Assembly (NCBI RefSeq): GCF_000341285.1
Contig: NW_005178473.1
Span: 186,001-250,000, forward strand
Length of the DNA stretch: 64,000 nt
DNA from: Galdieria sulphuraria
Lineage: Eukaryota > Rhodophyta > Bangiophyceae > Galdieriales > Galdieriaceae
Direction of reading: 5' to 3'
Part shown: positions 29,585 through 39,442 of the stretch, piece by piece
Numbering within the stretch: position 1 is the stretch's first letter
Layout of the letters: every line of letters begins with the position of its first letter
The notes under the pieces: model-generated
The model's database searches: none
What the model saw: the letters and a program-made list of their open reading frames with translations, nothing else
What the model was told of the DNA's origin: nothing
Made by a program: the position numbers and the translations under genes

Positions 29585-29920
29585 TCTAAAACTTGAAAGC
29601 TGTAAAGTGAAATCAAAATGAGTTGTCAATTGTCGTATGAATTAAAAACTTTTAAAAAATAGGAAGAGTATGTCTATGATTTGATTTAACTGTTTAAGCC
29701 AAAGAAAATTTGCATATGAATGGAAAATGAAAGAGGGTTTTATTTCAGAAAAAATGCATTTCCAGTCCACCTTGAAGAAATAACAAAAGTGTTCTATAAT
29801 AAACAAGTGTCAAACCATACTAGAAGACTGCAAATGCAAGTTCTATTCAATTTTAATAATGTTCAACTGTCTATTATCCTACTGTTCCTATACAATTATT
29901 CATGTAGATCAAGGCCTCTC

Positions 29921-30156
29921 CTATTGAAGTTGAATAGGTAGCCTTGTGAATATAGGAAATGAAGACTTTTCACTCTAAAAGACATAGAAGAAGTACAAAA
30001 AATGTAGAAAATTACTTCCTGATTCAGTGGACGATGACAACTAGAAGATTTGCCTATTAGAAAACTGAACGACTTAAATCCAGTTAAAGGTATATGCAAA
30101 AGGCTGTCAATAGGAGATGGAGCCAAAGTCGAAGAGCTAGATGCGTCCAAAGACAT
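29921..30156 (-). CDS. Possible small two-exon protein, serine/proline-rich
   Basis: The ATG at 30156 opens MSLDASSSSTLAPSPIDSLL, then PLTGFKSFSFLIGKSSSCH. A GTAATT...TTTTAG intron at about 29975-30015 keeps the frame and leads to SEKSSFPIFTRLPIQLQ, ending with TAG at 29921-29923. The intron fits the window style, which is the main support. No domain is recognised. An alternative overlapping start (MSLQELFEETLRIGECLW, other frame) exists upstream. Confidence 0.35.
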
Positions 30157-30289
30157 TCTCCGATTCTTAATGTTTCTTCGAAAAGCTCTTGTAAAGACAT
30201 GATGGTCAGATTCTTTTCAATGAACAGTCAAATGTTTATTTTCCCACAAAAATATAAAAGTATAATAAATAAATAACATTGACCATTCT

Positions 30290-32280
30290 CCAGTCATATT
30301 TCGATTCCTACATTTTGCATCATTGACGAATTGAGCTCTCGATTTTGGAGCGGGGCTGATGTTTAGGATATTACTATAAAGCGTATAGGCATAGTTTGTA
30401 TCAAATGTCGAGCAACTAAGATATAGCCAGGGATACTTGAATGAAAAAAAAACCCACTAGTTAGAGATTCAAGGTTCTGGTACTGTAGATGAACACTGCC
30501 ATCCATCCAACCTCAAGGAGCCTTATCACTCGAATGAAGAGGACCCACCTAATACTGCAAATACTTGTCGGACGTAAAGCGACGAGGCATTCCTTTGCTG
30601 TCAATAGGCTTCCCCACTAGCAAGCCTCAAGCCACCAACCAGCGATCCTCCCTAACTTGGTTCAAACTATGACTAATTGGTTCGAGACAAGTCACTTTGC
30701 TTACACAAGCTCCAGAGGCACGTGAATGTTTCTCCGTGGAGAAGACTCTTTCGACTACAGCAGCATACGAGATGTCGTCTCAAGTAGGTCACTAATGTTT
30801 CCAATAGTCGGGAAGAGACCTTGACGAGTTAAACATAGAGTTCTATATAAACTACCAACTCTAGCGCGGAAACACTTTTTGAACTTAAACTATCGATCGA
30901 AATTTGAACCTTATGAGACGCAATTCGTCGTGTACCTACCAAACAACAGTCTTTGTAAGTAGTTTTCCAATGATGAAACCGGGTTTCGGGTTTACGACTA
31001 GAAGGTTTGTTTTGAATGCATTTTTGAATATTTGTCTTGCATCGTGCAGCATCTTTATCATCTCAAGTAATCGCATTCCAAACCTCCTTGGAAATATGAC
31101 GTATTAACCACGTACGACTTGCTTTACTCCAACTGGGTTCTCGAGAAACTTTTAGACACGTGATCATCCAACGAGTCCAGATATGTATATGCGGACCGTT
31201 TACAAATAAAAGAGCGTTTCGTGACAGTGATTCAACAGTAGGCATAAGCCCCGGCATGACTAGGACGACGACTAAATAACAGTCGCAGCATACGATTGCG
31301 TTTGTAAGTGCTCAACATAACTGTTAATGCGTGTCCCACCAGTCACTGCTCTATAAGGTCAATGGAACCAAGCAATGTTTCACCACAACGGAGATAAACA
31401 GGAATCTTACAAGTTAAAAAACTGGTCACCACTCTGGTGCGTTGAATATATTTCTCCGTGACTCGACCATTTCTTTTACTTGTTTCCAAAATGGTGTGAT
31501 ATTCGGGACATGTTTATGAGGGTGCTCGTAAATGCGGAATCGTAGCTAGAAACTGGAACAGTAGTATAGTTGACAGCTTCATTGAGGACCATTACCACCT
31601 TTGTTGCTGAATACAAATATTTAGGAATCTACCTCTCAGATGATCCAAGTTTACCCAGAAGCTTAAGTGACGAAGATATGCCTACAATACACAATAACGC
31701 ATACTAGCTTCTTAGGCAGCAGAATACGATATCAGCATCTCTCCGTCTACTTGTATTTAAGTGACGCTCGTATCTTTGGTTTCGTAGGACATTATTCCCT
31801 CTAAACCATTAATGGTCAGAATGTCTTCTCTCACACTCAATAATATCATTTAAGATCTGAGGATATAATGTATATTGCTCCAAATAAAGTTATTTGACAG
31901 CCCTTGTAATCTGACGGTCAAAATAATGATAGCTTAGTTAGGTCAAGAAAGATAGTTGGATGTACCTTCGCTTCCAGAAAGCCATCTACGAAGAGAATGA
32001 AATCGAAGCCAGTCGAGCTAAAAATTTTCGATTGCCAAACTTAGTAACTTAACAAAATAACATGATTGCTTCCCTGAGGTTTATGTTATCATAGGTACAA
32101 AAGCATAATCTACTTCGAATTTGTGAATTAGGACGAAAGAAGTTTGGATATGTTTGTTTCCTTACTCCTACAAAAGTGAAAACTAAATAACAGCGATAAT
32201 CTCAAAACAAGGCATCCAAAACATGAATTCTATGAAACTTTTAGCAAACTGGTGACGAATCAACATCTCTAACTGCAAAT
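30290..32280. other. Gene-poor stretch with decayed coding-like sequence
   Basis: About 2 kb without an intact gene in a window where gaps are mostly below 500 bp. On the minus strand near 31060-31260 a 64-codon open stretch reads like real protein (LLFVNGPHIHIWTRWM). Further coding-like fragments lie around 31450-31800 and 30900-31020 in different frames. Both strands are otherwise closed at short intervals. I could not assign a family and saw no terminal repeats or target-site duplications. It is most simply an old mobile-element or gene relic. Confidence 0.4.
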
Positions 32281-32574
32281 CCAAATTGCTGAAAGGCGGC
32301 AAATTTCACTTCATAGAAATTTTGAGCAATTTTGCTTTCGTTGCTATTTGTTGTCATTTTCTTTTGAATTTGCTATCGCATTGTTCATCTGTCGCTCTTT
32401 TTTACGAAGAACTTTTGCTTGAAAGATACAGAGACCTTCAAGTGCTTCCACTTTGTCTTTCTAGGCTTTGCTTATGTACAAGTTTTCTCGATAGACGCTT
32501 TACTAGTTGTGCAGTTTGACTCCTCGAAACTTGAAGTCTACTGCTGAGTTTTAATAGAGAGTATACTTTCCTCT

Positions 32575-34626
32575 ATGGATCTGTTTCAAAGACACCACAG
32601 AGTTTCGGTAGACTCCTTTGTCAATCCAGTTGAAGCGCAGTTGAACTATGCAAAAAGTTTGTCTTCAACACCGTCTGAGGTTGCCGCAAGTGTACAACCC
32701 ACTGAAACAAATTTCAGTCTTTCTGTAGATGGACAGTGCGTTATAAAACAAAATAGCGTTACAGGCTCTTGTGACTACAGCAAAAGTATAGTTGAAAGTG
32801 AGGGCTCAGGGCGCCCTATTTTGACTGACGAAGCTGCTTTTGGTAAGCACTCTTTTTTGATTCAGTCTTTCTGTTTCAACTTTTTTTTCATTGTTTACTG
32901 ATGAGTGGTATTTAACTAGAAGTACAAACGATGAAGGTCGACAAGCCTTTTGATGAAGCATTGTCTTCAAAGAAAAAAGAAAAGTGTGACGCTCACAAAG
33001 ATGAGGAAAAGGAGAACAACTCGAGTTTGAAATTCCTCGTTACAGATACTGCACAATACTTAGAAGATTTCTTTGGAAGTGAGAATATGGAAAGTTGTAC
33101 AAAGGCGAATTTGAGCAAATTTCTTTGGAAGAAGGAAGAAAATGACCGAAAGAAGAGTGTTCCCGTCATCGATAACAAAACGTGCAATGCAAGAGGATAC
33201 AAGTCACTTAGTTTATTATGCGAGAAGTAAGCGAATATTGCATTTTATTTTTTTGGATTAAACTTGATACATAGTTTTATAAAACTCTACGGAAATCACT
33301 CCAATGAAGAATTCTTTGTTGATGAAGTAGCGGAAATTTTACACGTTGAGCGCAGGCGAATTTATGATATTGTCAATGTTTTGGAAAGTCTTGGTATTGT
33401 AGTAAAGAAGAAACGTAACCACTACAAGTGGCAGGGAGTTGATCGAATCCCCTTTACACTGATTGCTCTGAAAGTTTCTAGCGAGGTGGAAAATGACGTC
33501 AAACAACAGAACACTTCAACAATGGAGGCCGTTGAGTCTTTAACGTGTTCTTCAGATGAATGCTCCCTGTCATCACAAAAGAATGATGACGCTGAAAGAG
33601 AGTCAGGACTACTCCGTCATCGAAGTGACCAAAATGATAAATTTCTGGGAGTATTAACACAGCGTTTTATCAAATTGTTTTTGGAGTCGAGCGAAAGTAT
33701 CATAAGTTTTCAAGAAATAACACGTTTGTTGCTTGGAGAACAGGATAAAGACATGAAATCGAAGACCGGTATTCGAAGACTCTATGATATTGCGAATATT
33801 TTGTCTGCTTTACAATTGATTCAAAAAACCCAAAAATGGAATGGAGAGATGGCATATGAATGGCTTTTATCTGAAATAACATATCTTCAAATCTTTAGTT
33901 CGACTAAGTTATATGAGGAGAAGAGTAATTTTAGCCGTAAGCGAGATTTATCATTATTCAGACAGTACAAAAGAGAAGAAGAGGAAAAATCAAAATTAAC
34001 ACGTACAAATGAAGCTGATGGAGACTTTTACAACATAAACAAGAACGCCTTTGCTACAAAGAAACAAGTCAGTTGCGTGTCTGTAAAACTTTTAAGACGC
34101 TAACTTCTTCGTGTAGGAAATAGCGGCATTTAATGAAGAGAAGAAGGAAGAGAATTCGAGAGGGCAAGTTGATTCCAAAGTTAATAAGCGAGATGGAAAT
34201 TGCAATGACTGGTATGCGAATGCAACCCAACAGGTTCAAGACCTTGATAGCTCAGGACAATTTGCGAATGTATATGTTCCCAATTTCATTCCAGGCTCGG
34301 ATGCGCTCTCTGTGGATGATTCTACTGTGCAGCTACAAAAATCTTTTTTTGAATTCCAGCAGAACGTTGTTCGACAATGGCACCAATGGTTTGAACAGGT
34401 GCCAGCAACTGCAAAAATTGGAAATGATGAGGCTAGTTTCCATGTAGAGACTAGCCATGAAACAAGTGGAATAGCTCCAAGTAACTTTCTTCCCCTTCCT
34501 TTTTATTGGTCAATTAGGCCTTTCCCTCAAGTCTCCATGGACGATTCTACTATTTATGAAGCTACTTCAACAGCTTCGACAAGAAATGAAGATGTTGTCA
34601 AAGCTGATGAGGGTACACGACAGTAA
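32575..34626 (+). CDS. Atypical E2F transcription factor with two DNA-binding domains (E2F7/8/DEL type)
   Basis: Atypical E2Fs bind E2F sites without DP partners and repress cell-cycle genes. Four exons are joined by introns 32843-32919, 33227-33274 and about 34068-34117. After a 190-residue N-terminal region come two winged-helix domains. The first spans SLSLLCENFIKLYG, then VDEVAEILHVERRRIYDIVN and LESLGIVVKKKRNHYKWQG. The second spans GVLTQRFIKLFLES, then ISFQEITRLLLGEQ and IRRLYDIANILSALQLIQKT. RRIYDIVN and RRLYDIAN are the E2F recognition helices. No DP-dimerisation coiled coil, marked box or Rb-binding motif follows. The C-terminal 150 residues are glutamine- and tryptophan-containing low-complexity sequence. 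The domain pair is decisive for the class. Confidence 0.9.
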
Positions 34627-35791
34627 TAAGATGAAAACCACATTATGGAAATTTCAGTAACGCATTCGCTAATAAGCAGATTTCATAGCCTCTTTATCTG
34701 CGAAGTTCGTATTCGTAGTATCATTGGCTGCTTAACTTATCTTCACAGCTGCATCGTACCTGCTTAAAATTTTTGCTTTTATTTGCAGTTGTTTGTGACA
34801 ATATACCCAATTACAACCGTATGAAGATAAGAGGACGTCTTATAGTATTGTCTATTTGATACTCTTTCAATTCTTTATTTCGAACTGAGTGTTGTAACTT
34901 TATGTTTGCCAGCGTATTCACATTGAACAGGTTAAATGTTTTGTACTTCCGGGTATTGGAAAACTACTTGAAATTTATTTGCACCAGTAAAAATAACATC
35001 AGCTCGTTCTGTTTGAAGAAACTTTCTATTTGAGTTATGCGAAAGGAAAGTGTAATGAAATGACGAAGATATTATATAAAAAGTAGGAGTCTTCCTAGTA
35101 CAACAATGTTCTCAGTGTCACACGAAATTTTATGGTAAAGGCATGCTAAGTTTAGAGTAAAACTTAGAAAAGGATTGCGTAAGTTTCCTCCTTTAACCTC
35201 AGAAAAATCTTTTCAACTCCGTATTCGTCGGACACTGTTCATAGAAGAAACTAACGTAGCAATAATTTTTTGGATACCAAACAAACAGGATTGCACAGGT
35301 TGGTTTTCCCTCGTCGACCAGTTGACTGATACAGTTTCTAGAAAGTACTCGGTTATCTCCAAAAGACGTCACAAATATCATTTTACGAAATAACTTCACT
35401 CTCTGCGAGAACAGACTTGATCAAACCGAACTCACAACAGAATCTTCGAAATAGCATCCAATAAGATTCTGTTAATATTCAAGAAGTTCAAGACTAAGCT
35501 GTGAAGATAGAACACTCAACTCCATCTACATTACAGTGAACAACATCAAAGTGATAATAGAGATGAAAGCAAGGAAAAGAGTCCTTCCGATGGCAACTAC
35601 GGCAATGCCGTTTAGGAAAATTTCTTGCGTTAACGATAGCAACTCTTTTTAGCCTTCGATCCTTGTATGGGAAACTTTAAGAGTCAGTCTTGAGCACCTA
35701 AATAATTTCCCACTAGGCCCTCCCAAGAGAATACTTATTCGATTAGAGACTGGCGGCGTTACGTTTCTAATTAATTGTTAAGCTTGGAAGC
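34627..35791. other. Intergenic region with no supported gene
   Basis: Between the E2F stop and the TOM5 start there is 1.16 kb with only short open stretches. The longest (about 35199-35399 minus, 66 codons, no ATG) has no recognisable family and no splice context. I see no RNA gene or repeat. The part next to TOM5 probably carries its promoter. Confidence 0.5.
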
Positions 35792-36012
35792 ATGGAAGCC
35801 GGAGAAGGGGATATTACAGTGAGCCAACTCATAAAGGAATTGTTGAAGCGTGAGTGGAGCAATGAACAGTATAGACAGGTCTGCTTCTTCTTTTTATTCA
35901 AGCAGAATTTGAAAGCGTTTTGTAGATGAACAAACGATTACTGCGCAATCTAGGCGTTTTTACTGCGGCAATTTTTGTCTTTCGTAAATATGGAGAGCTG
36001 TTTGCAATATAG
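35792..36012 (+). CDS. TOM5: Mitochondrial import receptor subunit TOM5 (plant-like), two small exons
   Basis: Two 87-nt exons (35792-35878 and 35926-36012) flank a 47-nt GT-AG intron and encode 57 residues. The protein starts MEAGEGDITVSQLIKELLKR and ends with the tail-anchor segment MNKRLLRNLGVFTAAIFVFR, then KYGELFAI. This matches in order the plant TOM5 C-terminus as I recall it (MKLLRxxGLFAGSIxLMRNxGDLMAI). TOM5 helps pass preproteins from TOM receptors to the TOM40 channel of the outer mitochondrial membrane. Each exon alone is too short to notice. The frame and phase (0) are exact across the intron. It lies 72 bp upstream of the next gene on the same strand. Confidence 0.78.
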
Positions 36013-36084
36013 AAAAATACTGATACTTTACTGTTTGGAATAAACTCTGTTTCTAAGTATGAAGTTCAGAAGAAGTAATAGTTA

Positions 36085-37093
36085 ATGGCTTATTTCTCAT
36101 GGGTCACGTGGTTTCCTCGTTGTGAGTGCTGCAAGAGAGTCTCTTTTCCGAGGCCAACTCAAGTTTCCAGGCTTTTCCAGCGTTCTCTGTTGAAAAGATC
36201 CTCGAAACGATACCAATTATGCAGAACATCAAGTTACCTGTCGTCCTTGTGTTGCTCTACAAGGTCGTCCCTTTCCATAAAAGACAACAGAGTCTGCTTC
36301 TTAGTAGCTGACGTGAATACCTTGTCAAGAAGCACAAAAAACGAACCAGTTTCTAGTTTGCTTGAAGGTCTCTCTATTGTAAAGAAAAACTTTGGAAGAT
36401 TTCACTATTTCGTAATTTCCGAAGATAGCCTACAGGAGGTTGAAGGACATATTTCTGAGTCTTTTGCAAAGGAGTTGAAGCCAGAGGTTATCATCACGTT
36501 TGGAGGAGCACAAATATTTCAACTTGGCTTCAGGTATCTTCGCCGTTCTTGTTTCTTATGTTACTGAAACGTCTCTCAGAGAACCTGATCCGTCTTGGGA
36601 GGAACAGGTCATGAAGGAGTGGGAGCCAAAACCAGTTCAAAGTCTTATTGAGTCGACACTGAAAGAGGCTAAAATTGGCTACTTGGAATGCAGGAAAATA
36701 TATTCTTCTGAATTTCCGTTAAGTTCTATGCCGAAGATTCCTTTGGTTCTTCAGTACACTTTGTCAGAGGACATCGAAACTGGCCAAGAGACTCTCATTA
36801 GTTTGCTTTTACAGAAACTGAGAGAAAATGGCTTAAAGGCAAGTATTAGACGAGGAAGTCACGAGAGATCTCTCGATATTGCTCCGTCAACTGTCACAAG
36901 TATAGGCGCCTTCGAGTTTATCTGTTCCATGTTAAATATCGATGAAGACAGTAGAGTGGTGTTGCTATTGGGTGATAGTCCTTCAATACACTATATGAAG
37001 AAGCATCTGAAGGCAAGCATACTGTGCCATTCTTTTAACGAACTTGAGAGTGTCCTGTCTAGTTGGACCCCACTGTTGGAACAACTAGAATAA
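36085..37093 (+). CDS. Sucrose-phosphate-phosphatase-like HAD protein with degenerate active site
   Basis: Two exons joined by a 46-nt intron (36534-36579) encode about 320 residues. The basic N-terminus (VSRLFQRSLLKRSSKRYQLC) could be an organelle transit peptide. The rest follows the S6PP/Cof-type HAD plan: motif I region VCFLVADVNTLSRS, KPEVIITFGGAQIF in place of the usual 'P..I...G..I', then DPSWEEQVMKEWEP. The C-terminal segment SLDIAPSTVTSIGAFEFICS, then VVLLLGDSPSIHYM, corresponds to the family LDVxPxxAxKGxAL...GDSGND. Motif I has DVNT rather than DxDGT, the conserved lysine is replaced in TSIG, and GDSGND is GDSPSI. The enzyme is probably inactive or has changed function. Family assignment rests on motif order. 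Confidence 0.55.
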
Positions 37094-37296
37094 GTTTATT
37101 ACGAGTTGGCACAGATTTGGTAGAAAAAACAAAGCTATAATTCTCATAAAAAGTTGCAATGTGAAAATGCAACTTGAAATGTTCCAAACTTTATACATTT
37201 TGCAACATCTTTTCTAGATGAAAATCTGTCTTTGACAACAAGGGCCGAACAGAAAGTTTCAAAGTTAAAGCGTTCTGCTTGTGTGAGAAAGTAGTC

Positions 37297-37548
37297 ATGA
37301 ACTTTCGGTCACCTTCTTTTTCTCAATTGGAGTATAGTTCTGCTACTTTTTCAGAAGAAGAGTCGGAGTGGGATTGGCTGCTCCTAATTCCTGGAGAAAC
37401 AGTCGTTCCTAGACAGTCAAAAGCTCTAAGTGTGTTGAAAAACCTCAGAGAGCTTACTATAGAGTTTCTTGAAACTGTCTATGATATTGTATTCTCAGGC
37501 TACCAGAGATTGTTTTCAAATCTGGTTCCACTCAAGGCGAACTTCTAA
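37297..37548 (+). CDS. Hypothetical small protein
   Basis: An 83-residue frame starts at the ATG at 37297 (MNFRSPSFSQLEYSSATFSE). An acidic, tryptophan-containing middle (EEESEWDWLLLIPGETVVPR) is followed by an amphipathic helical end (LRELTIEFLETVYDIVFSGY). The acidic-aromatic EWDWLLL patch resembles short interaction motifs, but no family is recognised. It follows the HAD-like gene by 203 bp on the same strand and is convergent with the DUF829 gene. Confidence 0.45.
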   Translation: MNFRSPSFSQLEYSSATFSEEESEWDWLLLIPGETVVPRQSKALSVLKNLRELTIEFLETVYDIVFSGYQRLFSNLVPLKANF

Positions 37549-37684
37549 GTGCTTGAAGAAGTTCTGATCAGGACTGCCTAGCACAATAAGTCGTTCATGG
37601 TTGGAAACTGACGAGATTCCACGAGTTCATCGTTTATTAGAAACAAATCAGGAAACTGTTAATATCGGAAACTATTGCTGCTAG

Positions 37685-39076
37685 TCAGTAAGCTTGAACC
37701 GAACGAGGAGTAAGACATCGGTTGACACTATTCCTCAACTGCAAGCACCGGTTGAGAAAGTCTTCTACAGATCTCATATACTCTTCGGGATGAACTTTAA
37801 GATGAGTAGCGTGCAAAGATTTCTCCCAAACTTGCTGATATACTTCTACTCCTCGTTGTTTATTCTTCTCTACAAACTTTTGAACACTTTCATGCAAAGA
37901 ATTGATGACGTGGTCATCCCGAGAGTATAAATATAGCTGCGGGGCTTGTTCAACTTGGTGATCTTGAAGAGCTAACTCTCCAACACGGAACTTGGCACCA
38001 GCACGTGTCAACAAAAATGTGACACTAGTTATTATATTCCATACTTCCTTTGATAACTAAGAAGTTCTCAGAGATAAAGTACGTTTTAGAGCTTTTCAAA
38101 CTCATACCTTAGGGCAGGCGGAGTATAAACCGTTTGCCATCAAGCTAGGCGATACGTTCGAAGGACCGCTATCGTAAATCACTCCGGATATTTTCCCTTT
38201 GAGATGCTCCAGTCTCTTGTTATTTTTCCTAAATTCTTCCAAAACTAAACCCCATATTCCAGTACCGATGCTAATAGCGTGTACAAAAACGGGCTGTCCG
38301 TCGGGAATTCTTTCCAAGATGTCTAAAACTTTTCTAGCTTGTCTTTGAGTTATAGCTGGGAAGATAGCAGTTGGTAGATTGTTAAAAACGATATACACAT
38401 CGTAGCCTTTGGAGAAATAAAAGTCTGCATATTTCTTCAACTGACGCTGTTTTGCTCCTAAAAACGAAAGCAATACAACAGCAGGCCTTGTAGTTTCACT
38501 TATGAATGCTGAGTACTTCTGACACTTTTCAGGCTGAACGAGGTCTCCCTTGGTGTTGGTATCTGCCGAACAAGAGCCCAACTGAGGCCTGTTTGGGCAA
38601 GATACTAAGGAATACACAACAACAAAAGTGTAAAAACCGTCTAAAGTTCGACTAGCTTGAAGCATCTTCAAGGTAGACTTTAACAGCAACAGAATGCCAA
38701 AGTCTCTCCTTGGAGGTTCATGTTCGTCAAAAACATATCCAAATCGACCACCACCACCACCATCACTTGTACCACCGCTAAAAATTTGGTTATTTCGAAA
38801 AGTGCTGGGGCTTCTCTTCCTTGTCCAAAAGTAACTCAAAAAAGAACGAAACGACGGTCTATGAGGGGAACCACCTGGCCTCGAAACACTAAGCTTCGTA
38901 TCATATCGACTCTTCGTATGCTCACAAAAGCCACTGCAGTCTGTCCTAGACAAAACTACTTTTCTACGACAACATGGAAAACTTGGAGGCTGCAGACAAA
39001 AAGCCAAGCTTTTCATCCACGCTGCGTGCCCAAAAGAACAAATTATTTGTGGTTCCCATTCCATGAAGTTTATCAT
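37685..39076 (-). CDS. TMEM53/DUF829-family alpha/beta-hydrolase
   Basis: Two exons are joined by the 51-nt intron 38057-38107 and encode about 445 residues. The DUF829 core is clear: AVVLLSFLGAKQRQLKKYAD then YFSKGYDVYIVFNN, the nucleophile-elbow region VFVHAISIGTGIWGLVLEEF, and GVIYDSGPSNVSPSL. After the intron come APQLYLYSRDDHVI with the acidic residue and HATHLKVHPEEYMRSVEDFL with the histidine. Ser in AISIG, Asp in SRDDH and His in ATHLK form a plausible triad. The N-terminal 140 residues are basic and glycine-rich (SDGGGGGRFGYVFDEHEPPR), longer than in TMEM53, and may be a targeting region. The substrate is unknown. Confidence 0.8.
38745..38767. repeat. CCA/ACC trinucleotide run inside the DUF829 gene
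   Basis: A short run of CCA triplets encodes the penta-glycine stretch of the hydrolase N-terminal region on the minus strand. It is a simple microsatellite in a low-complexity linker. Confidence 0.6.
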
Positions 39077-39442
39077 TTCAGATCATTGGAGATGAGCGAC
39101 TTACAACGAGTTTCAAGCTCTTGCATGTTTAGAGTTGCACCTGTGTTAACTAAATATTTTAATTTACATTCATAAGCTCTCCGAATAGCATTTATTTGTT
39201 GCTACAGAGTACTGACGCCTTCTCTCTATTCTCAAGAAGGAACCGTACGTCCTCCTGTTATGAAATTGCATAGAATTGCAAGGAGACCAGAGTCTTAGAA
39301 ATAAAGAACTTGAATGAAAAAAGTATTCTGGAACCTTTATATAAAAAGCATCCTTCTAGGATCAAGTCTAGGTACTTTAATACCAAAAAGGCGTCATCTA
39401 CTGAAGTCAACGCAACGAAAGATGGAATCATGTGAAAAAAGC

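Noticed and set aside
30640-30720. Sequence containing GGTTCGA, as in a tRNA T-arm
   Set aside because: No matching acceptor stem, D-arm or anticodon arm could be built around it.
36534-36579. Two overlapping genes at 36085 and 36500
   Set aside because: A 46-nt GT-AG intron joins the two frames in phase, giving one HAD-like protein.
38720-39175. A 151-codon plus-strand open frame
   Set aside because: It lies antisense to the DUF829 hydrolase gene, is threonine-rich because of the CCA run, and has no domain.
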